A stretch of DNA of 64,000 bases. Source: Bryum argenteum. Taxonomy: Eukaryota > Streptophyta > Bryopsida > Bryales > Bryaceae. How positions within the stretch are numbered: the first letter of the stretch is position 1; every line of letters begins with the position of its first letter. Shown in pieces: positions 24,964-37,239 of the stretch. The stretch lies in NCBI GenBank assembly GCA_037043015.1, contig CM073323.1, positions 18,299,758-18,363,757 of the forward strand, in the 5' to 3' direction. Both the position numbers and the translations under genes were made by a program. The notes beneath the pieces were generated by a model, which had not been told where the DNA came from, made no database searches, and saw only the letters and a program-made list of their open reading frames with translations.

Positions 24964-26298
24964 TTCAAAAGAAAGTATGTTCAATTTAGATCACAAAAAG
25001 TAATGTCAATGTGTTCCGCAATAGTTTCATGTATTTTTTTGAACTTTAACATTATTTGATTTTCATCTTGGAGACCTAAATCTTTAGTATGCAATACTTT
25101 AATTGATTAAAGTTCACAAAATTAGATCAAAATTTTTAAACTTGCAAGAACACTCAAAAATCATGACTTTTGGAATTAAATGTGAAATAATTTATGGTTT
25201 TAGTTCGTATCGTTTTAAATGGTATTTTTTAAAACCAACCCTATTATCATTCATGCAAGATAGATAGAAACTCTAGTAGCTTTCTAAGGGCAGGCGTGAA
25301 TGAAGTGTCCGTTTGTAATGATAACCCGATGCCACAAGGAGAACTTGGAAATTATCTTTCATGAAATCATATATTGATGAGCTTGTAGAGTTAAATTACG
25401 TAAAATATAGTGCACTCAGTTGCATGAAAAACTATGGCTTTGATTTTTTCTTGTCATCAACATCAAATGAGAATGTATCCCATTCACTAAACTTTACCTT
25501 AAAACATATGCGATGTGAGTTAAAATGAATCATATTGCAACATTTTTTCTGAAAACATTTGTTCTAAAAGTTGGGTTGAAAAGTTCATAATTGTACTTGC
25601 AAAATAAGTGTGTTGTCGTAGAGGTAGAACAAAGGGGGACAACACAAGGAAAGGCATTATGCGAGAGAATTCGAACCACAAACGTGCAGGGGCTTATGAT
25701 AGTAGCTGCCGTCCCGCTTGAAAGCGTAACTTGGCATTCATCCCTTCGTCTCTCTCGCTCTCACCTCGCTCGCTGGTCCCTCCCCTCTTGCTCGCTCACA
25801 TGGTGGTGCCGGGCTAGGGTTTGGTGGACCGGCTCAGCAATCTCCGGAGCCTGGCGGGCTTTGACCTCCCTCGTTGGCCGTGCTCTTGCCCTTGTGCTCC
25901 AGCCCGACATTTGCGACCTCCCCTGCCCCTCCTCCCTCCTGGCTCCCGCTTCGCCTCGCATGGATCTTGCTGCGCTCCTCGCCTTCCCCTATTTTCGACT
26001 ATGACCATTCCTCCATCCGTGGCGCGCTGAGAGAGACCATCGCGGACGGACGGAGGTTCAATTCCCCTCGGCCATGACTGCTTCCAGATCCATGCTCCTC
26101 TTCCCCTCCCCTGGCATGGACTTGGTGTAGCCATCCCCACCCTACGAGCACCAATGTCTGAAGGCAAGTCGATCTCTAACCCCTCTCGCAATGCAATGAT
26201 CGATTAATCATTGAGTAGACGGCAACAGGTTAGGATCGTGAGGTGAATGATTGTTGAGTACGAGTCGGGCCGGGCGGGGATGAGGATTTTGTGATTTT

Positions 26299-29200
26299 AT
26301 GGTACTGATGAATGGTAGGACGTTGGGTGGAGGTTCAGGGCTCAATGAGCAGACTCATAGGACGAAGGATGTTGGTGCGTACAGTCTTTCTAGAGGGAAT
26401 GACAGTGGCTTGGCGGCATTGGTGACAACATGTAGCTTAGGGCATGCCGAGGAAGACAATGTGGGACAGCAGCAGTCAGTGCAAGGGATACGAAGTCTGA
26501 TATTTAGTTTTCAGAGACGATCACGAAAACGGGCTGTTGCACCGGAGAAGGCTGTTACTACAACCTGTATGTCTGGCCCGTTGCCTCATGTGGACACGGA
26601 CAACGAGTTTGATTTGCCGAAGAACAGTAGGGGCAAACCGTATCCCCTTCGGACGGCTTTTTCGGGGGGTTGTGAGTTGCCTGCTACTACCAAAGTGCTC
26701 GCAGATGAGAGTGATGACGCCAAGCATCAGCACGTAGATGGCGATGGGGGATCGGCTCCAATCACGGGGGAGAGGGTCCTTTCCAATGGCGACTTCTACG
26801 TTGGGACTTGGCAGGGGAGTTTGCCGGAAGGGACGGGGAAGTATTTGTGGGCAGATGGCTGCATGTATGAAGGAGAGTGGGGTAGAGGCAAAAAATCTGG
26901 AAAGGGGAAAATCTCTTGGCCGACTGGAGCCACTTACGAAGGTGAATTCGTTGGTGGGTACATGCATGGGGTTGGTACGTACATGGGAGTCGGGGGTACT
27001 ACCTACAAAGGCCAGTGGAGTATGAATGTGAAGCATGGCTATGGTCGGAAAAGGTACGCCAATGGTGATGTTTATGAAGGAGCTTGGAAACAAGGAGTTC
27101 AAGAAGGCGTAGGAAAGTATACCTGGGCCAATGGCAATGAGTATCATGGGGAATGGAGAGGGGGTACCATGTGCGGGAAGGGTGTATTAACATGGGCCAG
27201 TGGCGACAAATTTGACGGGCAATGGTTGGATGGACTGGAGCACGGTCGTGGAGTGTATGTGTGGACAGACGGTAGTTGTTACATTGGTACCTGGAGCAGG
27301 GGCCTGAAGGATGGAAAAGGCGTTTTCTATCCTGTTGGCACTCGAGATTTGCAAGCTGTTCGCGGCAGCGAACCAGTCGGTGGTTCTCAAGGCCATGCTC
27401 ATCACAGCGGTGAACTCCGCCCCCTTCGGTGGTCTAGAAGCCGGTCCACATCATCTGAGAAGATTCCCCATGCAAACGAGCTGGGATCTAAGAGTGGGGA
27501 TCTTACAAGCAGTTTCCCGAGACGATGGAGCCTGGATGGTCCAGGGGAGCGGGGCATCGGATCGGAAAGTAATAGCCTCCGAACGACGGACACTATATTG
27601 GAAGGTGTGGAGCGGCCTGCTTCTGTGGATGGTGCAGCCCCCATCGCTCCTACTGTCGTTGTGAGGGAGTATGTTCAGGGCGTGCTGATGAGTGAATTGG
27701 TGAAAGAGAACGCGGATGTCGTGGGTCATAAGAAGAGAAGGCCTCGGAGGTCTGTTAGGGAAGTCAAAAGACCTGGGGAAACCATATTCAAGGGCCATCG
27801 CAGCTACGACCTCATGTTGAATCTGCAACTTGGCATAAGGTATGTTCCCGTTCTGACAACGTGCAAAACGATTTACATGATGTTCGAATTTTGGAAGATC
27901 CCCTCGTTGATATTCAAACACAAATCATAGTTGTTCAGCTCTTGTTCTGTCTGTCACCTTGTGAGATTGTAGACATATAGTAGTAATCTGAAACATTCAT
28001 CAGAATATGCCGGAGTGAGGGGTTGTTTTTGTTGACTAGTTGTTCAGGTGTAGTTGTTGCCATTTACCCTCGTTTCCATCTCATGGCAGGTATACTGTTG
28101 GCAAGATAACTCCAGAGCCGAGGCATGAGATCGGTCCAAATGATTTCGGACCTCGTGCGAGCATACACATGAATTTTCCAAAATCTGGGACTCCCATGAC
28201 ACCTACTCACAACTCATCTGACTTCAAGTGGAAAGATTATTGCCCGATGGTCTTCAGGTGACCTATTTCCTCTTGTATCTTCGCAACTTTGTTCTTGATA
28301 AATATGTCTCGTCTGCTGTCGCTTGATATGATATGTTCATCATTGTTTTAGTAACTTTTGCTTGTGCCATCGCTTCTGTAGGTTTTGATTTGTTGTGCTC
28401 TTCGAAATGGTAGTTTAAGCATTGGTATTCAGCAATTATGAACCGTGACCTTATTACCTGGTTTTCATTGTTCATAGTTTGCATAGATATATTCTCAATC
28501 ATTATGTATTATTCTTCCGTGGATGTGGGAGGTCTGAGTACTATTCTCAACTTCGTTCAACTGATGTTTTGACAGACATCTACGAGAAATGTTCAAGATT
28601 GATGCAGCAGATTACATGTTATCTCTGTGTGGCGATGATGCATTGAGGGAGCTGATTTCACCTGGAAAAAGCGGGAGTGTCTTTTATCTTTCACATGATG
28701 ATCGATTCATCATCAAAACAATGAAGAAAGCGGAAGTGAAGGTGTTCCATCATAGCTTCGTCTTGTTCGCGTGATTTCATCATCGCGTAGAAGTTTCTGT
28801 TTGCATTGTTTTCACTGCTGGGTGATAACAGCTTCTTGTTCTCTAAGTTATTGTGTATTATTGGTGTATTAGGTACTTCTGGGTATGCTTACAACATACC
28901 ATCTTCACGTGAAGACTTACGAGAATACACTCATTACTAAGTTTTTCGGCCTTCATCGCATTAAGCCATATGGGGGTCAAAAGGTAAGAATGTTCATTTC
29001 CAGCTGATTGCTCATCTAAATTGGCATCTCCTACTTAAGGTGCGGAGTCTGCGTTCGAAATCTGACAAGTGATTGAGAGATTTGCAGGTCCGGTTTGTTG
29101 TGATGGGGAACATGTTCTGCACTGAGCTTCGTATCCATCGGCGATTTGACTTGAAAGGATCTTCTCAAGGGCGTTCTGCCGATAAAGTAGAAATTGATGA

Positions 29201-30721
29201 AACAACCACACTGAAAGATCTGGATCTTGGGTATGAGTTCCGGCTTGATCCATCCTGGCGTGACTCACTACTTCGGTATGCTTCTCGTCACTTCTTATAA
29301 GAACGTTCTCTGCATGTACTTTCGACTCGTTAATGTAGAATCTCATTGCTCCTACCTTTTCCTACCTTCTCTTCTACTTTTGGTACAGGTCACGGAACGC
29401 GTATGCAGTTTTTCCGCTTTCTAATATAGTCAAGAAGCTGACAGAGGTCTTTGTTGTTGGGAGTCGGTTACCGGCTTGTGGTGTGTCAGGAGCCTGAATT
29501 TGGTTCTATCCATGTTATCTGCGAAAGTCCGCTTTCCAGGTTGCTTTGTTTTGGTCCATTTCTTACAGAAATCAGTGACAGGTTACCAGGAAACCTCTCG
29601 TCCCGATTTCGTCGGTTTTTTAGCATCACTCAATTAGTCTTGTGTAAGCAAGTGTCAGAGTCTCGTGTCCTAGCTGCGCATTAATGGGCTTTTGGGTTGT
29701 GGCAGGCAACTAGAGTACGACTGCAAATTCCTTGAAAGTCGAGGCATAATGGATTATAGTATGTTACTGGGGCTTCACTTCAGGGCGCCACAATACAGAG
29801 CACCAATGTCTCCAGGCCCTTCCTCTACGCCAGATTTACCTCCAAGTGAATCATTTACAAGTACAATGGATGATGGTACGAAAGTTGATCTTACCTTGTC
29901 CTAGTTGTTGCTTTCACCATTGACCGTAGCGTCCTTTCAAGATGCTGTAGATAGTGCTTGTTTGTTTTACCTTCGTTGAAGATAGCATGTGACTAATCAT
30001 ATTTCCTTCTTTGTTCTGGCATCCAATCACTGCAGGATTTGTAACGATTTATACTCAATGCTTTGACTTGGATATCATAAATAAAACGTTCTGGGGGTTT
30101 GTCTTTGTTTCTGAAATTATGTTGTTTTGTTGTGAAGCTACCGGAGCAGATGAAGATTGGGCGACAAATAGAGGCCTAGTGCTGGTGGCGCGAGATCATG
30201 CCCATGGTAGTATTGGGACACCCGGCATTCATATCCGGGGAAGTCCTTTACGAGCATCAGTGGCCGGAGATCCTGAAGTTGACCTGCTTCTTCCTGGCAC
30301 AGCTCGGTCAGTCCTCTTGTTCATGGCCTCTTTGCCCTTATGCTGTCGTTTCGTCTCGGTGCTCCTTAGTATTGAGTTTACAAGCGTGAATGCTTTTATC
30401 GCTGAGATCAATATCCTCTTGTGCAGGTTGAGAATACAGCTAGGAGTGAACATGCCCGCTAGAGCTGATCGTGTACATAAAAAGGACAGCGATGACAACT
30501 CAAAACCTTCTGAGGGGCAACTTTTTGGAGAGTCGCATGATGTGGTGCTCTACTTTGGCATCATTGATATTCTGCAAAATTACAACCTCAGCAAACGCAT
30601 AGAGCATGCGTACAAGGCGTGTCAGTTTGATTCTATCTCGATATCTGCGGTGGAACCCAAGTTGTATTCCAAGCGATTCCAAGAGTTCATTCGGCAGATC
30701 TTCCCTCCCACTCAGCTATGA
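26299..30721 (+). CDS. PIP5K: Phosphatidylinositol-4-phosphate 5-kinase with MORN repeats
   Basis: Makes PI(4,5)P2 from PI4P at the plasma membrane. Exons: 26299-27839, 28090-28257, 28576-28741, 28873-28983, 29088-29275, 29706-29875, 30138-30306, 30427-30721; 935 aa, all introns GT-AG. Residues 164-347 are eight perfectly spaced 23-residue MORN repeats (GxxYxGxWxxGxxxGxG), the plant-specific type I/II arrangement thought to aid membrane or lipid binding. The kinase domain runs from about 500 ([12 protein letters not shown]) to the end: glycine-rich [12 protein letters not shown] (598-609), ATP lysine K617 (IIKT), catalytic MDYS (740-743), IID metal aspartate D885, and activation loop [10 protein letters not shown] (913-922). 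The loop glutamate E914 fits PI4P 5-kinase specificity. A second Met at codon 4 could also be the start. Residues 1-160 are low-complexity and not recognised. Confidence 0.95.
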
Positions 30722-32970
30722 TGCAACGACTGGCGATCTTATTTCTTGTAAGCCAGGTGGGCCTTGCTTGCCAGTGGAAGATCGCTGCTGTACACCGTAG
30801 CATACAAAGTATTTTGATCTGCAAGCCTCAGAAGTCAAGTATCGAGTGCCATTCTCAGAATGGCCAAGTACTCGATCATCAATGGAGACAAGTAGACAAG
30901 GTCTCCATTCGCTGGTTTCGCTGGTGTTCGGGGATACTGAGGCAGCTGGCAGGTGCTATACCTCAAGATTGTTTTGTCAAAACTGTACGCTTGCAGCAGG
31001 TATTAATCATGAATAGTAATTGGTTGCAGATATTCAGTCTTGGGCATGCCTCTTTTTCTTTTACTATTAGTTCATTGTCAAGGAATAGACATTACGATTA
31101 GAATTAGACCCCGGTGGTCATCTTTTAGCAATCAAGAGCCTTGGAATGGCCTCTTGATGGCTCAGAACAGTATGTGGATGTATGTTAGATTACGTGAATT
31201 CACAAGTATGTCTGCTCAGGCTTCCATGTTCATTAGAATTCTGGCTGAGGAACGGCTTTTGACCCTACCCTTGGGAGTCTTTTTTTAACTCGTGGCCGTT
31301 GCCCGGGTTGATATTTTCATAAAATTTTCAGTTTGTTGCCGTTCAAGTGGCGTTTCTATATTACTTGCAAATTCTACCAGGATCTTCTAAATTCCAAGTC
31401 GGAGTAGAATCTACATCTGGGGCTCATACTCTCAAGAACTTGATACGATTGTTAAAGTAAAGATGGAGACAGATTGAGACGAAAAATCTGAACTAGACCA
31501 CATGGTTAGTTTTTTTCCTTTTCTTTCGATGTTTGAGATTGAAGGTATCGATTGGTACGAAAACAGTATGAAGATAGGTGGTGCTTGAGTTTTTTGATGT
31601 GTTATCTTTGATCTGGTACACACTTAAACAAGAGCTAGTAATTACTGAAACAAGAGCTAGTAATTAGTTGAGTAATTACCAATGAGCAAGGAAATCTGCA
31701 ATTGAGAAAATTTATCTTAAAATACACATGGGTCTCGTCCTTTGCATTCCGATTGTTGCCCGCACTCCTATGGAAATACCCACTTTCTTCCTTTGCAATC
31801 CGATTGTTGCTTGCACTCTCATGGAAATACCTGCTTTCAATGACATCTCCTGCGGCACGATTTAACACGCACTTCCCTAGATTGTACTGTCACAATGAAA
31901 ACAAACAAATTGCCACGCTCACATAAATCATGTGCCGATTATCCTAAAAAAAAAAGAGGAAGAAGAAAAAGAAAGAAAAGGAAAGAATACAACCTGAAAT
32001 CTATGCTTATAGGCCCACATTCCTATTTTTATTAACTTTTGTAGAACTCCAAATGATGCGATTCTAGTCTGATTGAGGTTCTCTTATTTTTTGCTTGATC
32101 TAAAATTAGGTCATTTTTTTGTAAATTCCTGTAATTTTTGGAGCCATAAATACTCAATATCTCAAAATCCGTAGGCCTTATCTGCAATCTGTTTGTTGCT
32201 TGCACCCCTGCAAAATTACCCGTTTCCAAGGACACCTTATGCCCCCCAATTCGGATGGTCGTCTCTGAGATCAAAATGCCACAAAACCAAAAAAACAAAT
32301 AAACTACGTGCCTTATATAATAGGTTTTCGGCGAAATTTTGTAGTAGATGAAGGTAATAATTCCTCAAGAACAACGTCAATTCAATAATTTTAAAGTCAA
32401 AACATCATTGCAAATCTTAAACCAAATTTCCTTGAATATGATACATTCCAACTAGAAAATTAAATTATACTTTAAGACTGTACTTATACAAAAAAACATC
32501 CATGAAAATCTAAACTTGATCCGATAGAACATGCTTGCATTGGTGAATCACACCCCTTATCTGTAGGACTCAATATCAAATCTACCTCTACTAAAATGCA
32601 ACTCATAAATCTACAATATGTTAATTGGATATGCAGATAGTACCACAAAAACTAGACCACATTTGGGATCCAGCTCAACTAATTTTGTCAAAAATACACT
32701 TCAGATTAAAAAATCATGACGCTCCAAAGATTCTACTATTGAAAGTTTTTAAAAAAGCACTACAATATGAACCATAGGGTCCCCTTTCATTGTGCAAAGT
32801 GTTGAACATTGTAGTTGCTGCGGTCTGTCCTGGAGGTTAGATTAGACTGTTATAAAATCTGTTTTCAGCATCGGTGTCGAACATGTGTTTCATTTACCAG
32901 TGAACCGAAATCGATATTCACCTATCTACACTTGGGCCAGAGCAATTAAAGGGCTCCGTCGGCAGATTTT
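30722..32970. other. Spacer between PIP5K and first BTB gene
   Basis: 30722 to about 31320 is GC-richer and probably the PIP5K 3' untranslated region; its frames have no recognisable domain. After that the DNA is AT-rich, with a 51-bp tandem duplication (31740-31841) and a diverged third copy (32177-32236). Confidence 0.5.
31740..31841. repeat. 51-bp tandem duplication
   Basis: Two adjacent 51-bp units (31740-31790 and 31791-31841) each read CTTTGCAxTCCGATTGTTGC, then GCACTC, ATGGAAATACC and CTTTC. They differ at a handful of positions. A third, more diverged unit is at about 32177-32236 (GCAATCTGTTTGTTGCTTGC). Confidence 0.8.
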
Positions 32971-34568
32971 CTACTTGGTCAACACTGGTCCCCTGCCTTC
33001 AGTTGCCGGCATCCATCGAATCATCGACAGCTCTTGCGGTGAGCCAAATGTGCCATACACTCCACGATCAACCTCCATGAGCAGGAGCTCTATCTGCATC
33101 TTGTGAGGCAAAGTTCGAAATATGCCCATCATCGCTTTCTCATAGTGCACCCACTGTCCTCGACGAGCTTCAGGATTCCGAAGACTCTCCATGAAGAAGG
33201 TCCAGTGCTTCAGAAGCATATGTCGATGTGAGTTTCCTAAAACTACATGTCTATTCCACACCTCCTTGTACACTTCCGCCACCGTTGCAGTAATGGCTTT
33301 ATAAAGCTGATGATCGCTATCCCCACTCACCAGAGTCACTTTGCGACTAAGAAGCTTGGGTATCCAGGAATTCTGCAGCAGCCATTTCACCCCCTCGGTT
33401 GCCACTTCTGCCATCAGCAACAGCTTCATCAATCTGCATGCTTCCTTCAACATGTCACCGATTTTGTCCATCTGCTCTTGCTCTGGCCATGGCAATGCAG
33501 CGTGTCCTCCTTCCATGGAGTCTCCCTCTCCACCCCACTGGTTGCGAGCCTCCAGAAGCAACCTTTTCAGCTCTTCCTGGACGATAGCCACCACACCCCA
33601 CTCAAACGTGGGAGTGGGGCTCCACTCCTGTGATCGCGCTTTCTTCATCACCTTCACGATGGTGGATCTGAACGGTTCGTTCTCGCAATGGCAATATGCC
33701 CTGAGAAGGTAGGGAAGACCCTCGTTCCACATTGGTCGGCCCTCCGCGTGCACGAGCATCTCAGTACTAAGTCGCTGGGAGACGGAGACACTGAGTGCGT
33801 CAAATCTTATGTGGTTGGCTGCTCGCAGAAGCCTCAAAGCGTACTTATCATCCTCGATCTCGATTTCACTCCGATCAACCCGGGCGGCGTCAGAGGGCTT
33901 GAACAATTGGGAGTCCGCTTGAGGTGGGTTGCACATTCTGGTGAAGCAGTCGATGTAGGGCACAATGTCGTCCCCGTCCAAAAGGAGTGTGACTTCATGC
34001 AGCTGATCCCACTCCAACGTTCCGGACATCATGTTCCGGCGGAAGTACCCGCTGCATGATCCCATCAAGACATCAGAGTGCATGAGGACGAATGCCAAGT
34101 CATCAACCGCGTCCTCGATCGAAATTCGTGCCAAGCGGATACGAACATCTTCACCTCCCTCTATCACCCCGTTCCACCACTCTGACGCTTTCCACCACTG
34201 CAGCACTGGCCCTTGCTGCTGTAAGCTTGTTTCTGCATGAGCGACCATTACCAACATGAGATCACTCCCTAGTTCCTATGTAGATGCGATTTTGAGCATT
34301 AGTATTTCGTTACAGTCGATCATGAAGTATGATTCTTCCTGTCACAATTTGGCGGTACATGAATCTCCAATGTGAGTAGCACATACTTAGATGAAAAGCT
34401 GAAAAGCTAGTAAGGGTTTTCGTACATATCCAAGGAGCAGCAGCTCGAAAACGTACACACTTGCACAGCTGTCTACAAACGTAAAAGAGAACACTGGGTT
34501 CACAAGTTTAAAGTAAAGTTTACAGTACCATTCATCAACGGGGGCGATGAAATACTCGAATAATCCAT
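32971..34568 (-). CDS. BTB/POZ domain protein (At1g63850/At3g05675-like), gene 1
   Basis: Exons on minus: 34568-34529 and 34232-32971, 433 aa. Exon 1 codes MDYSSISSPPLMN and joins in phase 1 to ETSLQQQ. The same phase and nearly the same intron length (296 bp) occur in the neighbouring relatives, which supports this start. A degenerate BTB fold covers about residues 40-120 (EDVRIRLARIS, HSDVLMGSCSGYFRRNM, EVTLLLDGDDIVPYIDCF). It is followed by an all-helical region with VVAIVQEELKRLLLEA and a C-terminal block ending in FRTLPHKMQIELLLME. Such proteins usually bind CUL3 as ubiquitin-ligase adaptors; here that is only inferred. No stop or frameshift interrupts it. Genes at 37240, 39241 and about 48660 are paralogues. 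Confidence 0.85.
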
Positions 34569-34720
34569 GGCAGCAAACGACAGCAAAAGAGCTCGCGGGG
34601 ACGAGCACAGACTGAGTTTTGATTGCAGAAAGCGATCAGTCTCAGCGCACTCGGATGGGAGCGAGCTTCACAGGTGAGTGGATGGAGTAGTTGTGAGGAG
34701 CGATGGCAAAGCCTGTGTCA

Positions 34721-34728
34721 TTATATAG
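34721..34728 (-). promoter_or_regulatory. Candidate TATA box of BTB gene 1
   Basis: On minus the sequence reads CACTATATAATG, about 155 bp upstream of the start codon at 34568. Position and sequence fit a plant TATA box with transcription starting near 34690. There is no direct evidence of use. Confidence 0.4.
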
Positions 34729-35423
34729 TGCAGGGTCCGCCGACTGTCGAGGATCCAATGTCTCCTACTCCAATTATGTCTCGGTAGGAGGTTGAAAACA
34801 TCCGGAATGGAGAAAGTTTTTTACGAGTCTTCATGTTATAACTCTTGATTTATGTGAAAAGTCAAAACCCATACAGTCATATGATATGATTGATAGCAGC
34901 TACTTAGATTGCGCTTTATTTAGAGGATTAATCACGGGATGTGCTTTTTTTAGCATAAGAGGGATGAAATTCTCTTTAAAATTATTGTTAATCTACAATT
35001 TCAAGCTTTCTTATTCCAAAATTGAATAAGAGTGATAATTGGGATGTGATAGCTCAAATTTGAATAATAGGGGGAATTGAAAGTGGGAAGATTTGGATCC
35101 CCTCTCTCGGCCTCTGCTTGGATCTCCTCCCCTCCTCTACCTACTTCGGGTAAATTAGGGCATATTTGGATTGGGGAAATTCAAAGATTCTTTCACAAAA
35201 CCCGCGATTTTCATTTTCATTTGGAGTGGGGATATTGTGTGAGAATGTTCGAATCTGTATTTGTTGTTCAACCAAGTGCTCTTCTTATTTTAAAACAAAT
35301 CTAAGTTCTCGAAAGAGGGGGGAGAAGAGAAGGGAGAGTTTGTGCAATCTCCTCTCCTCTCCTCCCCTCGCATTTGTGGCTACATCTCTCCAGCACACAA
35401 GTCTAGCCGCACTCGCCCAACCT

Positions 35424-35640
35424 CTGGGGAACTTGCCTTGTCCCTAGAAGATCTTGCCTTGCACCTAGGAGAACTCGTCCCCCCCTCTCGAGGAATCCGC
35501 CTTGCCCTGCAGATCTGTCATGCCTTGTAGAAACCCGCCCTGCTATAAAAGAATCAGTCGTGTCCTATAGTATTCTGCGGTTCTGCCTTACTGAGAAGGA
35601 TTCCGCCCTGGGCCAAAGGATATCTGCCAGGGCTGCATTT
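35424..35640 (+). repeat. Degenerate ~20-bp minisatellite
   Basis: About ten consecutive, strongly diverged units of 18-24 bp follow a theme like GAAxCCGCCTTGCCCTAxAG: GAACTTGCCTTG, GATCTTGCCTTG, GAATCCGCCTTG, AAACCCGCCCTG, GATTCCGCCCTG and others. Unit length is irregular, so it is an old tandem array. The reading frames over it are not convincing protein. Confidence 0.6.
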
Positions 35641-37239
35641 TTGGCACCCGTTGTCCATTTTTGGTATCCGCCCTCTCATCAGTCCCACATGGCGCTTATG
35701 TGGCGGCGACGTTGCTCATTTTTCACTTAATCCCTTGCTACATTGACGTTTTTTTACCTCAACTACAAGTCAACACCCATTTGACCATATTAGGCAGACG
35801 AGAGCTCAATTGGGCGGACCGGCAGACGGCAGCATGCCTGCCCAATTTGACAACCTTAACTATGAGACAACATTGTTGTTCAGAGGCATAACTCAATTTT
35901 GTTCAAGTCTCTCCAAGACTTGAGAGATTAGCCCTACTTATGTGCATAATTATCATTACACCAATCAAGCTTGTCTTATCAAACAAAGTTCCCATTCATT
36001 TGTAAGACACAATTTAGGGTAGATGTTTGTCTAAGACGTCTTTAATGTATCAAATGTGTCTACCAAATGAATAGGAAGTTTGTTCGTTGATGGTGAGTAG
36101 TGTATGTTCATAAAGATAGAATTCTAGAATTCAAGCATTCTCAAATTTGTGAAAGAGTACAATATATGAAATTTTCTTCCCTGGCTAGATCATAGGAAGA
36201 GCTCTACCATTGGAGTTGAAACTTGAATTTAGTGTAACACGGTCACAAATTATTCTATTCTTCATAAAATTTGATGGTATCAACTATCAAGGAGGGAGCC
36301 ATAGAATGTGGCTAGTACACATCTATGATGTCTTAGCATGTGGTAGCTACTTCATGGCATTTAGATGCATAATACTTCTAAAGGTAGATGTTCAAGTCCT
36401 ACACTTTGATACTTTAAACTAAATGAGTCAATAATATTATGCCATATATGTGAACTCATGGTGCAATAATGTACCACTTTCCAACTATCTTACAAGCATA
36501 CATAATTATGAATTTTTGAAAACGTAAAAAAAATTTATCATAGAGTAGGCAGCCAAATACAAAGCCCCAAAGAGTCAACTTGTCTACAAGAATATCTTGA
36601 AAAAACGACAAGTAATACTAAGACACGGTCTACAAAAAGCAAACGCCTTACAACCCAAATGTGACGGATTAAAACAAGAGGAAAAGGGCTTCTCCTGAAG
36701 TGATATATCTTAGTAATTTTACAGGGAAAGGAACGTGGACTTAAGGGTGTTCTGTAGTAAGAGAATTCCGAACCAAAAGAAGAAGGGCGCAGAAGCATTA
36801 AGGAAAACCTCACCCAAAAAACTTTGTCCCAAGTATATACATAAATAATTATGAACGTTTACAACAATGAGCAAAATCAATAGCTCTAATCGTCTTTATT
36901 CTAATTTTAGTCAACAACTTTACAACAATTATACATTCTTATAAGCGAAGCACTTCAAATCGTATTGAGAATGCATATATATATACGTTCATATTAACAC
37001 CTTTGGCACAAAAGGATTTCCATTGAGTCCCAAGCAAACTACTTGAATCTCTACTCATCAACCAACTCACCAACCAAATTACTCTTCAAACAACACTAAT
37101 TCCTCAGAAGAATAATGTATGAGAAAACTATTAATCAATACAAATCTCTTCATCACACTCCACAACTTGCAACCAACTTCACAAATAGACAACGAATACC
37201 AATTTTGTCATAACCTACTGGTCACTACATTCTCGGCTC

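Larger units (their letters stand above)
20815..26298. other. AT-rich spacer and PIP5K leader region
   Basis: 20815-21120 is the GC-richer promoter and 5' region of LUMINIDEPENDENS. From 21130 to about 25590 the DNA is very AT-rich with one dispersed repeat (21466-21800) and an AT/AAAT microsatellite (24895-24963). 25600-26298 is abruptly GC- and CT-rich, full of TCCCTC/CCTC words, and is most likely the promoter and 5' leader of the kinase gene. The long frames in this last part carry low-complexity Arg/Ser/Pro protein and look like composition artefacts. Confidence 0.5.
34569..37239. other. Spacer between BTB genes 1 and 2
   Basis: 34569-34800 is the promoter region of BTB gene 1. 35080-35650 is C/T- and GC-rich and includes a degenerate minisatellite (35424-35640). 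The rest is AT-rich and I see no gene. Confidence 0.5.

Noticed and set aside
25591..26191. Overlapping frames of 66-137 codons on both strands before PIP5K
   Set aside because: They arise from CT-rich composition, are Arg/Ser/Pro-rich and conflict with each other; better read as promoter or leader.
29276..29705. Possible extra PIP5K exon between exons 5 and 6
   Set aside because: Exon 5 joined directly to exon 6 gives [17 protein letters not shown], in phase and typical of the family; no exon is needed between.
30722..31288. 127- and 82-codon frames after the PIP5K stop
   Set aside because: No domain. They lie where a 3' untranslated region is expected.
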